A stretch of DNA of 56,972 nt from Candidatus Woesearchaeota archaeon (GCA_016177615.1 JACOUX010000041.1:1-56972), one strand, 5' to 3'. Shown: positions 32,048 to 40,048, numbered from the stretch's first letter. Translations and numbers: made by a program. The notes: generated by a model from the letters alone, not told the origin.

Positions 32048-34727
32048 TCCGCCAAAGCAGGAAACTGCCAAAAATCCAATAAGCGGTATTTTCACTCCAC
32101 TTAGGAATAAGGTTGCGCTTTTCCTAAGAGATTACGTGGGGTTGCCAACCCACGAGAAAGTAACAGAAAGAATTGATGTTAGTTCTTCCAAAATTAAGGA
32201 GCGCATAAACAAGGAAATAAACCTGGATACAGTTAAAAGGTTAAACAAGCTTATGTTCGAGCAGGCTGAGAAAGGGTGGGAGGGTTACGATGAGAGCATC
32301 GAACACTATTGGTCAGAAGTAATTCAATTATACTCATTCAAAAAGAATCCTGACAAGGAAGCAAAGCCTGAGAATAAGTGGCTAATAAAAGATACAGAAT
32401 TCAGAGATTCTATTGGGCCATTTACATACAAGCCCTCTTTGGATGTTGAATCACTTGCTGCGCCAAAAGGGACAGGCTTCAGAGATGAAACAATAATAAT
32501 CAAAAAAGGCGATGAAGCAATAAGAGGAACATTTTCTATTCCCAGATTGATTCCAATTCACTACTATGATGGCAGGGCAAATCCGGAAAGTGTGGGGGAG
32601 CCAAGAACTATTGAAGGGGATTTAGGAATAGCCTACAAGATTGCATTTATAGGCGCTGATTCGTCCGATAAATACTGGGGAAACCTGGATAGGGAGATAC
32701 AACAAATAATTGATGAAGTAAAAAACTGGCACTTGGAAAGAGAAACTGATCCGAAAAAGAGAAATAATGTTGTAACCAGGATTAATACTATAAAAACGTA
32801 TATCAACGGAATTATTAACAAGGAGCTAAAGAATACAATAAGAACAATTGAAGATTCTCATCGCTCGAACCTATTTGGATCGACTGGAATTCAAGGGCTT
32901 CATCCTAAGGCCGAAGCGGCGTCCACGAAATTAATCGAGAAAAAATTAAAAGATGACAAGGTCTATTTTGTGCATACATATAAGATAATAAAGCAGTATT
33001 GCATAAAAAATATTGAAGCGCAAAAGGAAGAATTGATCCTTTTTCATGATGCGATAAAAGAGTTTGAAAAAAGAAGTGAGCATATAGCCGACCCTGGAGA
33101 AGTATGCCGAATTGAATTTGAATGTTTAACCATGGGGGTATCCCAAAAGGAGAATATGGAAGTAATCGTTCACCTCGACACAAGAAAAAATCCATATGAA
33201 GAGTTTAAATTGCAGCTTGAAAACGAGGTTCAGGCATTGGGCATTAATAATGAAAGAAGAAACAGGCTAAACAAGCAGAGGGAGCTTCAGGAAGTTGAAA
33301 GTAAGTTAAATCTTAAGTTTGAAGCTTTGCCGCCTAACTTGCAGAATAAAGTGATGCTCAGGATTTTCACTAAATTAACACAACTGCAGTCCAAAGAAGA
33401 ACACGGTAAAATCAAAAATGCGGATTTTGAAGCCCTTAAGGAGGTTATTCAAAGAAATATTAGCAGCCTGTTTCCAAAATTGCTAAACAGGCAGTATTTG
33501 CATTATTTGGAATATTTACAGGAAATAAAAGACAGGTTGCGCAAATATTTGTCAGATGAGGGAAAACGGGAGGAATTTATTGAATATATTGTTGATTTAT
33601 TGCATGAAACTAAAAAAGAGCAAATTGGAGGCTTAGACTTAAAAGAGTTAGTTAAGCAAAAATGGAGAATTCTTTATGAGATAAGCAGCATCAGGAAAAA
33701 AATCAGGGAGTTTGGGTTAGCCAGCATAAAATTGGATAACCTGTCAGAATGCATAAGAATAGTAAATGAAGTGAGGAACAAGCCAGATTATAGAAGATTT
33801 CTGCGAGACAGCCTAAATTTCCCGTGGGAGCAGGGTATAGGCCTTGACGAGAATGGCTACCCCTTGGAAGTCGGCGATGGCGAAATGGATTTTACAGAGA
33901 GAATTGACTTAGGAGATGGAAAGTTCAAAACCAAGACCTATAAATTAAATAAGGGGGAAGTGCTGTTAGACCGCTACTTGGCTCTGGTTCCAAAAGACAG
34001 CAGAAGGTATAGGGCGATTCCAGAAGACCATCGCCGAATGGCTCCGGAAGATTTCATTGCAGATTGTGACTTGATGGACTGGGCTACCTGGGCCCATGTG
34101 CACTATGATTCATGGAGAGACGACCTAAGAGACGCCAGGTATCACAATAAGTCAATTACTGTGATGGACAGGATAATGAGGGAATTAAAAAATCCTTACT
34201 TTAGTATAAATGAAAAAAGAAGGAAAGGCTTGAAGTATGGAGAAAATTTCTGGACTTCACGAAATGTCAGCCAGTCTGATGCCGTGATTAAGCTTAATAA
34301 ACTGCCCCCAGGCTCGACAGAAGAAGAAAAAAGGCCCAGCGGCGACCCTGATTTTGTAAAGATGAAAATGAAGGCATCACATCTTAATCCTGCTTTTGAC
34401 ACGCGGGCAAAAGGAAATGATATTCATCTTGGAAGGGTGTTTTATTATGATGTTCAGGACCATTGCGAACAATCGCCATACCCAACTATAACTACAAGGG
34501 GAGCTGCCCTATATATATTGCATAGAGTCATAGAAGAATCGAAATACTGGGGAGGAAAAAACCAGGATATCAGCCAAGGATATAGGGGTGTTATAGAAAC
34601 ATTATTGGCGATTAGTAAAGTTACAGAGGGATATGATATAGGAGCTAACATGGGCAGGCCTGAAGCACACTATCCTGGCTGGGGAAAGCCACTGCCAAGA
34701 AATCCATTCAAGCCCCAAAGAGGATGA
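32040..34727 (+). CDS. 895-residue soluble protein of unknown family; last gene of the operon
   Basis: Started at ATG 32040, which has GAGGTGA about six bases upstream; a GTG at 32031 would add three residues. The N-terminal third includes GLPTHEKVTERIDVSSSKIK; the central part is helical (about 400-570); the C-terminal third is Trp/Tyr/His-rich. Near the C-terminus (about 796-821) it has LGRVFYYDVQDHC then SPYPTITTRG, matching the membrane-anchored protein at 28432-30375. No nuclease, protease or NTPase motif could be named. Conserved His/Asp/Tyr residues leave an enzymatic role possible, but this is not shown. Confidence 0.68.
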   Translation: MADPPKQETAKNPISGIFTPLRNKVALFLRDYVGLPTHEKVTERIDVSSSKIKERINKEINLDTVKRLNKLMFEQAEKGWEGYDESIEHYWSEVIQLYSFKKNPDKEAKPENKWLIKDTEFRDSIGPFTYKPSLDVESLAAPKGTGFRDETIIIKKGDEAIRGTFSIPRLIPIHYYDGRANPESVGEPRTIEGDLGIAYKIAFIGADSSDKYWGNLDREIQQIIDEVKNWHLERETDPKKRNNVVTRINTIKTYINGIINKELKNTIRTIEDSHRSNLFGSTGIQGLHPKAEAASTKLIEKKLKDDKVYFVHTYKIIKQYCIKNIEAQKEELILFHDAIKEFEKRSEHIADPGEVCRIEFECLTMGVSQKENMEVIVHLDTRKNPYEEFKLQLENEVQALGINNERRNRLNKQRELQEVESKLNLKFEALPPNLQNKVMLRIFTKLTQLQSKEEHGKIKNADFEALKEVIQRNISSLFPKLLNRQYLHYLEYLQEIKDRLRKYLSDEGKREEFIEYIVDLLHETKKEQIGGLDLKELVKQKWRILYEISSIRKKIREFGLASIKLDNLSECIRIVNEVRNKPDYRRFLRDSLNFPWEQGIGLDENGYPLEVGDGEMDFTERIDLGDGKFKTKTYKLNKGEVLLDRYLALVPKDSRRYRAIPEDHRRMAPEDFIADCDLMDWATWAHVHYDSWRDDLRDARYHNKSITVMDRIMRELKNPYFSINEKRRKGLKYGENFWTSRNVSQSDAVIKLNKLPPGSTEEEKRPSGDPDFVKMKMKASHLNPAFDTRAKGNDIHLGRVFYYDVQDHCEQSPYPTITTRGAALYILHRVIEESKYWGGKNQDISQGYRGVIETLLAISKVTEGYDIGANMGRPEAHYPGWGKPLPRNPFKPQRG

Positions 34728-34798
34728 ACAATTGGCGTGTACTGAACCAGTCCCCTTCCTCAGAGCAGTAAAGACGGCAGGCTTTTATTCACTCCAGT

Positions 34799-35335
34799 CT
34801 ATATCTTATTCCTAAGGACTCTTAACTCTCTAATCAGTTTTTTCACAAAATTGTCAATTTCAGGCTCCTTTAGTGACTTGAACCTTAAATCCACGTTGCG
34901 GAATGCCTTCTTGTAAAGCAAAACAATATCCTCATTTTCAATTGTTTTAATTGCATCTTCAATCAGCTTTGCAACACTGGAATTGCCCTTAAAGACCCTC
35001 AAATCAAGCTTTGGAATGATATGGGATATATCATACAAATCCTTAAACTCTTTTCTGTCAATTAAAGTGATAAGCTTGGTGATGAACAGCCTTTCAATCC
35101 GGTAGTAAAAAAATTCTCCCTTCTTGTTCAGATTTTTTGTAGGCTCGATAAAATCAACATCTATTTTTGTATGAAATTCTTTGTAAGTTTCAAGCAAAAT
35201 GTTCATGTGGTACCTGTTGGTTGCAGCAAGGCCGCTCTTGCCTTTGGAGTAATTTTCAATAAGCCCTCTGCCTTTAAGCTTCTCAAGAATGGAAATTAAG
35301 TAAGCCTCTGTATGTCTAATATTTTTGCCATTCAG
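34799..35335 (-). CDS. AbiEii-like protein (type IV TA toxin-like), start unclear
   Basis: An ATG at 35206 would give only 135 residues, yet coding-like sequence continues upstream in frame (EAYLISILEKLKGRGLIENY, then KGKSGLAATNRYH). Two explanations fit: a CTG start at 35335 that overlaps the previous stop as CTGA (178 residues), or an ATG at 35331 followed by a one-base deletion in an A5 run (35322-35326). The C-terminal half (ERLFITKLITLIDRKEFKDLYDISHI) resembles the nucleotidyltransferase AbiEii/AbiGii family, but the N-terminal GG...SxDxD signature is not visible. It follows a partner gene directly, as in AbiE-like pairs. Confidence 0.5.
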   Translation of the reverse strand: MNGKNIRHTEAYLISILEKLKGRGLIENYSKGKSGLAATNRYHMNILLETYKEFHTKIDVDFIEPTKNLNKKGEFFYYRIERLFITKLITLIDRKEFKDLYDISHIIPKLDLRVFKGNSSVAKLIEDAIKTIENEDIVLLYKKAFRNVDLRFKSLKEPEIDNFVKKLIRELRVLRNKI

Positions 35336-35937
35336 ACCCCGAATTTTGCATAATCTATTGTTTTTTGTCTTGGGATTGCCTCCTTGAATTTTTCATGATT
35401 TCCTGCGAACATTTTTCCGTATCTTGAAATCATCTGAAGCCACACATTTTTAACATATTCGTTTTTTGCAATCTTTGCGTCGTTAAAAATCTGCTCATTT
35501 GCCGCATACTTCAATCCTGTTTTTTTGTCAACAAAATATTTGCTTTTTTCTATGGATTTCACTCTGATAAATTTAAGCGTATGGACAGCAATCCTCATTA
35601 TTCCTTCAACTCTGGTGTTTATCACTTCTATAACTTTCGGCTCAAAATACCAGCCATATCCATTGTGCTTTAACGCTTCAAGACCTGTGATGTAATAAGA
35701 GCCGATGCTGTCTAAAATAATTCTAATGTTCTCAGCTGGTTCTTGCTTGCTTTCAAGCTCTTCGAGCGCTGTTAGCTTTTTTCTCATATTTCCTCTTAAA
35801 TATCTTTTTTCGTTTTCTGTAAGATTGTTGCCTGCATTCATCTTTTTTATGATATTAAACTGCATTGGCTTGAATAGGGTTGGAACTACCAATTCCTCAG
35901 AATCTGCAAGCTTCCTTATTAATTGCTGGCTTGCCAT
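35332..35937 (-). CDS. Hypothetical protein, probable partner/regulator of the AbiEii-like gene
   Basis: 201 residues. The N-terminal half is helical (FNIIKKMNAGNNLTENEKRY, LRGNMRKKLTALEELE), reminiscent of a compact DNA-binding or dimerisation region; the rest (YYITGLEALKHNGYGWYFEP ... VEGIMRIAVHTLKFIRV) has no match I can name. First gene of a minus-strand pair, with its stop touching the downstream gene. A GGATAT-AAAA-ATATCC palindrome lies directly upstream, between start and TATA-like sequence. The antitoxin/regulator role is inferred from position only. Confidence 0.5.
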   Translation of the reverse strand: MASQQLIRKLADSEELVVPTLFKPMQFNIIKKMNAGNNLTENEKRYLRGNMRKKLTALEELESKQEPAENIRIILDSIGSYYITGLEALKHNGYGWYFEPKVIEVINTRVEGIMRIAVHTLKFIRVKSIEKSKYFVDKKTGLKYAANEQIFNDAKIAKNEYVKNVWLQMISRYGKMFAGNHEKFKEAIPRQKTIDYAKFGV

Positions 35938-35940
35938 TTA

Positions 35941-35956
35941 GGATATAAAAATATCC
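35941..35956. promoter_or_regulatory. Palindromic operator of the AbiE-like pair
   Basis: GGATAT-AAAA-ATATCC lies 3 bases before the start at 35937 and just inside a TATA-like stretch (about 35960-35968). The position fits repression by the first gene product. Confidence 0.5.
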
Positions 35957-36043
35957 TCTAATATATAAATGTATGGTTGGCCACTCTTTATCTAAAATTG
36001 TTCAGTACAATAGAAAGGCCTCTTCCTCAAGGAGCTACTTGAT

Positions 36044-36164
36044 TTTTCATTATTTTGAAAATTTGATTAATTTATTTATAAATAAATTAGTATATTTCCA
36101 TTATTCTGAAAATAGAAAAATTTATATATATGAAGTTATTACTTATTTTCACTATTTCGGAAAT
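36044..36164. repeat. Three 19-base repeats at exact 51-base spacing (operator array)
   Basis: TTTTCATTATTTTGAAAAT at 36044, TTTCCATTATTCTGAAAAT at 36095 and TTTTCACTATTTCGGAAAT at 36146. Copies 2 and 3 match copy 1 at 17 and 16 of 19 positions. Each is a loose inverted repeat (TTTTCA...TGAAAA type). The 51-base period is close to five helical turns, placing all copies on one DNA face. The last copy ends 3 bases before the ATG at 36168. Likely cooperative binding sites for the winged-helix MNT protein encoded next. Confidence 0.65.
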
Positions 36165-36167
36165 AAA

Positions 36168-36818
36168 ATGTTTATAGAAAACTTAATAAGCTCAAAGGCA
36201 AAAGTAAAGATATTAAGGGTTCTGTCAGAGTCAAGATCTGCTTTCAGCCTGAAAAATATCAAGAATGAGACAGAATTAAGCTTAGGAATAATTCATGAAT
36301 CTGTTCAGGATTTAGTGGGGGAAAAGATATTGCTCAAAATCAGGGGCACTGGAAAAGAAAGGCTGTTCAAGTTTAATACGGAAAATCCTTTTGCCCACAA
36401 CATATTTGAATTATTCAGGATAGAGAAAACTTGGCAGAGAAAGGAAATCGTGTTTTTGCATACATGGAATGTTCTGGAAAATGCAGTGTCAAAGATTAAG
36501 GAAAAATCAAATTTGATCTTATTGTTTGGAAGCCAATCTAGAGGGGATTCCACTTTAAGAAGCGACATAGATTTGCTCGTCATACCAAAAAATTCCCACG
36601 AAGAAATTTTGAATTCTTTGCATAAAGTAAAGTCAAAAAACAAACTAAATCCAACTGTTGTAAGCTTGGAGTCATTTAAAAGCGACATAAGAAATAATAC
36701 TTTATTTTACAAAAACATAAAAAGCGACTCCATAATTTTGCACATTGAGCCTGAAATCAAAAAAGATGTAATTAGATTTCTGGAAGATACACAATACGAA
36801 AAGAAGGAGGCAGTTTAA
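36168..36818 (+). CDS. Winged-helix + MNT nucleotidyltransferase (antitoxin of HEPN/MNT module 2)
   Basis: 216 residues from ATG 36168. An upstream in-frame start at 35973 would translate the 51-base operator repeats (giving FHYFEN-like repeats), so it is rejected. N-terminal winged helix (SSKAKVKILRVLSESRSAFS; LKNIKNETELSLGIIHES), then the MNT domain with LFGSQSRGDSTLRSDIDLLV (GS and DxD motif). One base separates it from the HEPN gene, which it probably AMPylates and silences. Confidence 0.82.
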   Translation: MFIENLISSKAKVKILRVLSESRSAFSLKNIKNETELSLGIIHESVQDLVGEKILLKIRGTGKERLFKFNTENPFAHNIFELFRIEKTWQRKEIVFLHTWNVLENAVSKIKEKSNLILLFGSQSRGDSTLRSDIDLLVIPKNSHEEILNSLHKVKSKNKLNPTVVSLESFKSDIRNNTLFYKNIKSDSIILHIEPEIKKDVIRFLEDTQYEKKEAV

Positions 36819-36819
36819 G

Positions 36820-37290
36820 ATGGACAAGGAATTTGAGGAAAAATGCTTGCTTACGAGAAATGTAACATTGGAGCCCACTGTCACTGAAGTAAAAGATGAA
36901 AGATCAAAGCAATTTTTGGCTGAGCAGCACAAAGGCAATTCAGAATATTTTCTTGAATGCGCAAAGAATTTATTACGCAGCACAACACCTTTAGCGGCAG
37001 TTTTGATAGGTCATTTTGCTATGGAGCACAAAGGCAATCAGCTGCTTGCTCTGCACGGCTATAAAGTTGAGAGCCACATCTGCACGCAAATTGGCTTAAG
37101 CAGAATAGTTGGAAGAAAGGATTTGGCTAAAAAACTAAGTGACATTTTTACTTTAAGGCAAAGTGTTGGTTATAGGCTGACTCTCGAGCGAAGCGATGAA
37201 AGCAGAATTGAAGCTGAGAAAATAATGAATGAAACTGTGATTCCATTTTTCGAAGAAGTTGAAAAATTAGTAGATAAAGTAAATCAATGA
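36820..37290 (+). CDS. HEPN-domain protein (toxin of HEPN/MNT module 2)
   Basis: 156 residues, all helical. After an N-terminal extension, KGNSEYFLECAKNLLRSTTP, LAAVLIGHFAMEHKGNQLLA and LAKKLSDIFTLRQSVGYRL give a HEPN-like bundle. The usual catalytic RxxxxH is not obvious (RQSVGYR occupies the region), so the RNase activity is doubtful. It starts 1 base after the MNT gene. ATGA at its stop could restart translation into a short downstream frame (37287). Confidence 0.65.
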   Translation: MDKEFEEKCLLTRNVTLEPTVTEVKDERSKQFLAEQHKGNSEYFLECAKNLLRSTTPLAAVLIGHFAMEHKGNQLLALHGYKVESHICTQIGLSRIVGRKDLAKKLSDIFTLRQSVGYRLTLERSDESRIEAEKIMNETVIPFFEEVEKLVDKVNQ

Positions 37291-37400
37291 CCAAAACAAT
37301 CCCATTCATCGGAGCAGGAAAGACGGCAACGGCATTGATTAGAATTTCAAAAATCCAACAAGCGATAACTATATATAAATATAAACTAAACATAGAATAA
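37287..37400 (+). pseudogene. Possible 5' remnant of pyrroline-5-carboxylate reductase
   Basis: A 37-codon frame overlapping the HEPN stop reads MTKTIPFIGAGKTATALIR and then loses similarity. The pattern resembles the first 20 residues of ProC (M.kIgFIGAGkMA.ALI.g). The GAGKTA looks like a P-loop at first sight, but the preceding strand fits a Rossmann NADP-binding start better. Too short to function. May be chance. Confidence 0.3.
37368..37382 (+). promoter_or_regulatory. TATA box of the HEPN-MNT hybrid gene
   Basis: CTATATATAAATATA lies about 27 bases before the ATG at 37402 with no ribosome-binding site between; leaderless-type promoter. Confidence 0.45.
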
Positions 37401-37401
37401 A

Positions 37402-37803
37402 ATGGAAGAAGAAGTCGAAAGATGGTCTAAACAGGCAAAAGCTGATTTAAAAAGTGCAAAGAACAGCCTGAAAAGAGGTTCTAAAATGCGTAAAAAAAAT
37501 GCTATTATAAGGGAGCTAGGCAAATTTAAGGGAAAACTCTCATCAGATATACCCTTAAGGAAGATGATATTATTTGGAAGCATGGCAACAGGGAGGGCGC
37601 ATAAAGATAGCGATATAGATTTGATATTAGTTAGCGATAAATTTAGAGGCAAGAAATCCTTCAGGCGCTCTATTGGATTTTATAAATATTGGGATTTAGA
37701 CTATCCTGTTGATTTTCTATGCTATACGCCGGAAGAATTCAATAAGCTTAAAAATCAAATTAGTATCGTTAGAGAAGCTATAAGGAAAGGAATTGAAATC
37801 TAA
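37402..37803 (+). CDS. Nucleotidyltransferase with a HEPN-like N-terminal helix (HEPN/MNT hybrid)
   Basis: 133 residues. The first 25 (EEEVERWSKQAKADLKSAKN) match the opening helix of archaeal HEPN proteins (W..QA..DL..A...L). The rest is an MNT domain with LFGSMATGRAHKDSDIDLIL (GS and DxD motif) and a normal C-terminus (PEEFNKLKNQISIVREAIRK). The most direct explanation is an internal deletion that joined a HEPN start to an MNT body, or a compact two-domain regulator. Active-site residues are intact. It stands alone with its own promoter. Confidence 0.75.
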   Translation: MEEEVERWSKQAKADLKSAKNSLKRGSKMRKKNAIIRELGKFKGKLSSDIPLRKMILFGSMATGRAHKDSDIDLILVSDKFRGKKSFRRSIGFYKYWDLDYPVDFLCYTPEEFNKLKNQISIVREAIRKGIEI

Positions 37804-37895
37804 ACAAGATATTGCCCAAAACAACCTTCTTACGCGTTGTTCATTGATTTTTTTATTTTTTCTTTATTCTGAACTCAAGTACAAGGGATTGCGCC

Positions 37896-39116
37896 TTACG
37901 ATTTTATAGGTATCAAATCACCAACATCCATAACCTTAAACTCAGATTTTATATCCTTTTTGTCCGGGACAAAAATAACTTTTTCTCTTGCTTCTATCTT
38001 TCTAAGGTTTTCTTCGGTCTTTTCCATATCTTTTTTTGTTAAATTCCCCCATTTGACTTCCAGCAAAATTTCTGGCCTTTTGAATTTCAATAGGCATCCG
38101 TCAATTTCAAAATCTCTTTCTTCAACAATGCTTTCCCTTAAGCCATGGCCATCTGCAAGAAATTCTCTTATACTGTCCTCAACTAACTTCGGCATTATTT
38201 CATTAATTATGGAAACAATTTCATTTTCAGATACTTTTCTCTCAGATAAGTTATATTTCTCATCAGCATAATAATAAATTCTTGAAAGAGGAGATGTTAG
38301 TTTATATACAAACCTCTTTTTGTTGAAAATTATTATTCTTTTCATAATGCCAAAAGAGATAAGATTATTCAAATACTGCTGTATTATGCTTGGGTCATCC
38401 TTTTTAATCAGCTTTTTTGAGAACAAGTAACTTGATATTTTGCCTGAATTAACCTTCCCAGTTGCTACGGCCCTTAATATTCCCTCGTAAACTGCCGATA
38501 TCCCTCGTCCTTCCTCTGTAAAGATCTCTCCGACCAAAGCAGGAATTGTTTTTATTGAGCTTAGGATTACTTCTGCGATTACAGTTCTTGCCCTCTTTTT
38601 TTCACTAAAATAGTCTATAGCAATGGGCTCCATAAGCAAAATCGCAATTTCAAGCATTTCTTTCTTTGGGAAACTAAAATTTTTTAACACTTTCAATGTA
38701 TCTTTTAGACTTATAATGCCTATAGGGACTTCGGCAAATAATCCCATCAAAGCTGATTTCTCTGATAGAATTTTCTTTGACAAGAACAAAGTCGAGGAAA
38801 TCAGTATAACCTTGCCCTTTTTCTTAGAATAATGAAGAAAATCAAAGAAGTCCTTTCCAAGCCTGTGGAACTCGTCTATTACAATTGTTTTATCTTCTTC
38901 TATTCCCCTTTTTAGAATTTCTATAAAAGTGTCATAACTTATCTGTTTGCTGTCTTTTGTCAGAATCCCCTTATCACTCTTTACAAAGAAATAGTCATCA
39001 AACTTTGTGAAATTATTAATAAGAAAAGTCTTGCCAGTCTTTCTTCTGCCATAAACGAGCAGCCATTTAGTTGTCTCTTCTATTTTCTTGGCTTCCAAAG
39101 GACGATGTATAATCAT
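37896..39116 (-). CDS. Archaeal ATPase with C-terminal DUF234-like/nuclease-like domain
   Basis: 406 residues from ATG 39116; an ORF-extending start at 39167 would include the TATA box (plus-strand ATTTATAAA, 39138-39146), about 26 bases upstream of 39116. Walker A is VYGRRKTGKTFLI (about 20-32), Walker B KTIVIDEFHRLG (about 77-88), followed by a winged-helix region (IIQQYLNNLISFGIMKRI). The C-terminal domain has EIDGCLLKFKRPEILLEVKWG, a PD-(D/E)xK-like ELDxx...xxExK pattern typical of the DUF234 part of these ATPases. Such genes are widespread in archaea, often near mobile DNA; substrate unknown. Confidence 0.82.
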   Translation of the reverse strand: MIIHRPLEAKKIEETTKWLLVYGRRKTGKTFLINNFTKFDDYFFVKSDKGILTKDSKQISYDTFIEILKRGIEEDKTIVIDEFHRLGKDFFDFLHYSKKKGKVILISSTLFLSKKILSEKSALMGLFAEVPIGIISLKDTLKVLKNFSFPKKEMLEIAILLMEPIAIDYFSEKKRARTVIAEVILSSIKTIPALVGEIFTEEGRGISAVYEGILRAVATGKVNSGKISSYLFSKKLIKKDDPSIIQQYLNNLISFGIMKRIIIFNKKRFVYKLTSPLSRIYYYADEKYNLSERKVSENEIVSIINEIMPKLVEDSIREFLADGHGLRESIVEERDFEIDGCLLKFKRPEILLEVKWGNLTKKDMEKTEENLRKIEAREKVIFVPDKKDIKSEFKVMDVGDLIPIKS

Positions 39117-39212
39117 TATAAGTATAACACTGGTGATATTTATAAACCTTTCGTTTTTCCCGTACATTATTATAATAATGATTATTATGATAATATCAGA
39201 AATTAAGAACTC

Positions 39213-40037
39213 CTATGCCCAATGCCTGAACAGGATGTATTTCTTGTCAACATTCAGGTAGCCTGCAGTAATTTTGGCATCCAGCTTGTCCAGCAATGTG
39301 TTCAGCGTTACAAACGAGCCTGTTATGCCTGAGGCAAACAGCAGCCTTTCATAAATTACAACAGGAATCAAGGCAATCCATGCTGAAGGCGTCATAGGAA
39401 CTATGTAATTCCACATTGCGCCTCCGACTGCATGCGCTGTGAATGTGGCTCCAAGGCTTTTTGATGATACATCTGAAGCTCCATACGCCAATGCCAAAAC
39501 CGCAACAAAACCAAGCACAAATAAGATTGTTCTGGTTGCCGGATTCAATGAAAACATCAGCAAACCCATTACAGCTATCACTGCGGTAACAGAATGCTTT
39601 GCATATTTTTCAGGAGCCGCTTTTAAAATAATCGGTATTGTCCAGAACAATGAAAAGTACCAGACCTGCCTTCCAACAGGATGCGCCACGAACAATGCAA
39701 TGGCCGCAATTGGGACAAAAAAGCTTAATCTGTCTTTTTTCGTTCCAAAATACCATGCAGCGAAAAGCATCGGCAGAAGCCTCAGCACATTCACCAATGT
39801 AAATGCCTTGCCCAGCACAAGATAGCTTGACACCTCAGCTATCAAAACAGACAAAACGCCGACAACAGGACCTAAAAACGCCCCTGCGACAGGCCCAAAG
39901 AACTGAAATAATGTAAAGAACTGGTTTTCAGCGCCAATCAATTTCGAGAAGTTTATCCTGTCGCCGACAAAAACCAATATGCTGAATACCAGCAAAAATA
40001 TTATGCCTTTCCCTGTAATCAGCTTATTTAGCTTCAT
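39213..40037 (-). CDS. Polytopic membrane protein, possibly ECF-type S component
   Basis: 274 residues from ATG 40037, chosen because a GGAGGTG ribosome-binding site (minus strand at 40042-40048) and a TATA-like ATATTTAAATA (40065-40075) precede it; an ORF start at 40241 would translate hairpins. About seven membrane segments, for example GIIFLLVFSILVFVGDRI, FFGPVAGAFLGPVVGVLSVL and WIALIPVVIYERLLFA. The GPVAGAFLGPVVG stretch and later TAHAVGGAMWNY recall substrate-binding S components of ECF transporters, but no ECF ATPase is near. The methionine-synthase-like operon lies upstream, so a vitamin or methionine role is possible. Confidence 0.55.
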   Translation of the reverse strand: MKLNKLITGKGIIFLLVFSILVFVGDRINFSKLIGAENQFFTLFQFFGPVAGAFLGPVVGVLSVLIAEVSSYLVLGKAFTLVNVLRLLPMLFAAWYFGTKKDRLSFFVPIAAIALFVAHPVGRQVWYFSLFWTIPIILKAAPEKYAKHSVTAVIAVMGLLMFSLNPATRTILFVLGFVAVLALAYGASDVSSKSLGATFTAHAVGGAMWNYIVPMTPSAWIALIPVVIYERLLFASGITGSFVTLNTLLDKLDAKITAGYLNVDKKYILFRHWA

Positions 40038-40041
40038 AATG

Positions 40042-40048
40042 CACCTCC
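40042..40048 (-). promoter_or_regulatory. Strong ribosome-binding site deciding the membrane-protein start
   Basis: GGAGGTG on the minus strand, 4 bases before the ATG at 40037. Distal genes in the window use this kind of site, while many first genes appear leaderless. Confidence 0.6.

Noticed and set aside
34728-34798. Short gap between the five-gene operon and the AbiEii-like gene
   Set aside because: Examined for a terminator, tRNA or small gene; nothing supportable seen.
36044-36164. Three 19-base repeats with two 32-base spacers, formally CRISPR-like
   Set aside because: Repeats differ from each other at 2-3 positions or more, spacers are AT-rich and promoter-like, only three units exist, and no cas genes are near. 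An operator array before a HEPN/MNT module explains it better.
35973-36167. Upstream 65-codon extension of the MNT gene
   Set aside because: It translates the 51-base operator repeats; the winged-helix domain begins naturally at ATG 36168.
37287-37340. GAGKTA read as a Walker A P-loop
   Set aside because: The preceding strand and spacing fit a Rossmann dinucleotide-binding start (ProC-like) better, and no rest of an NTPase follows.
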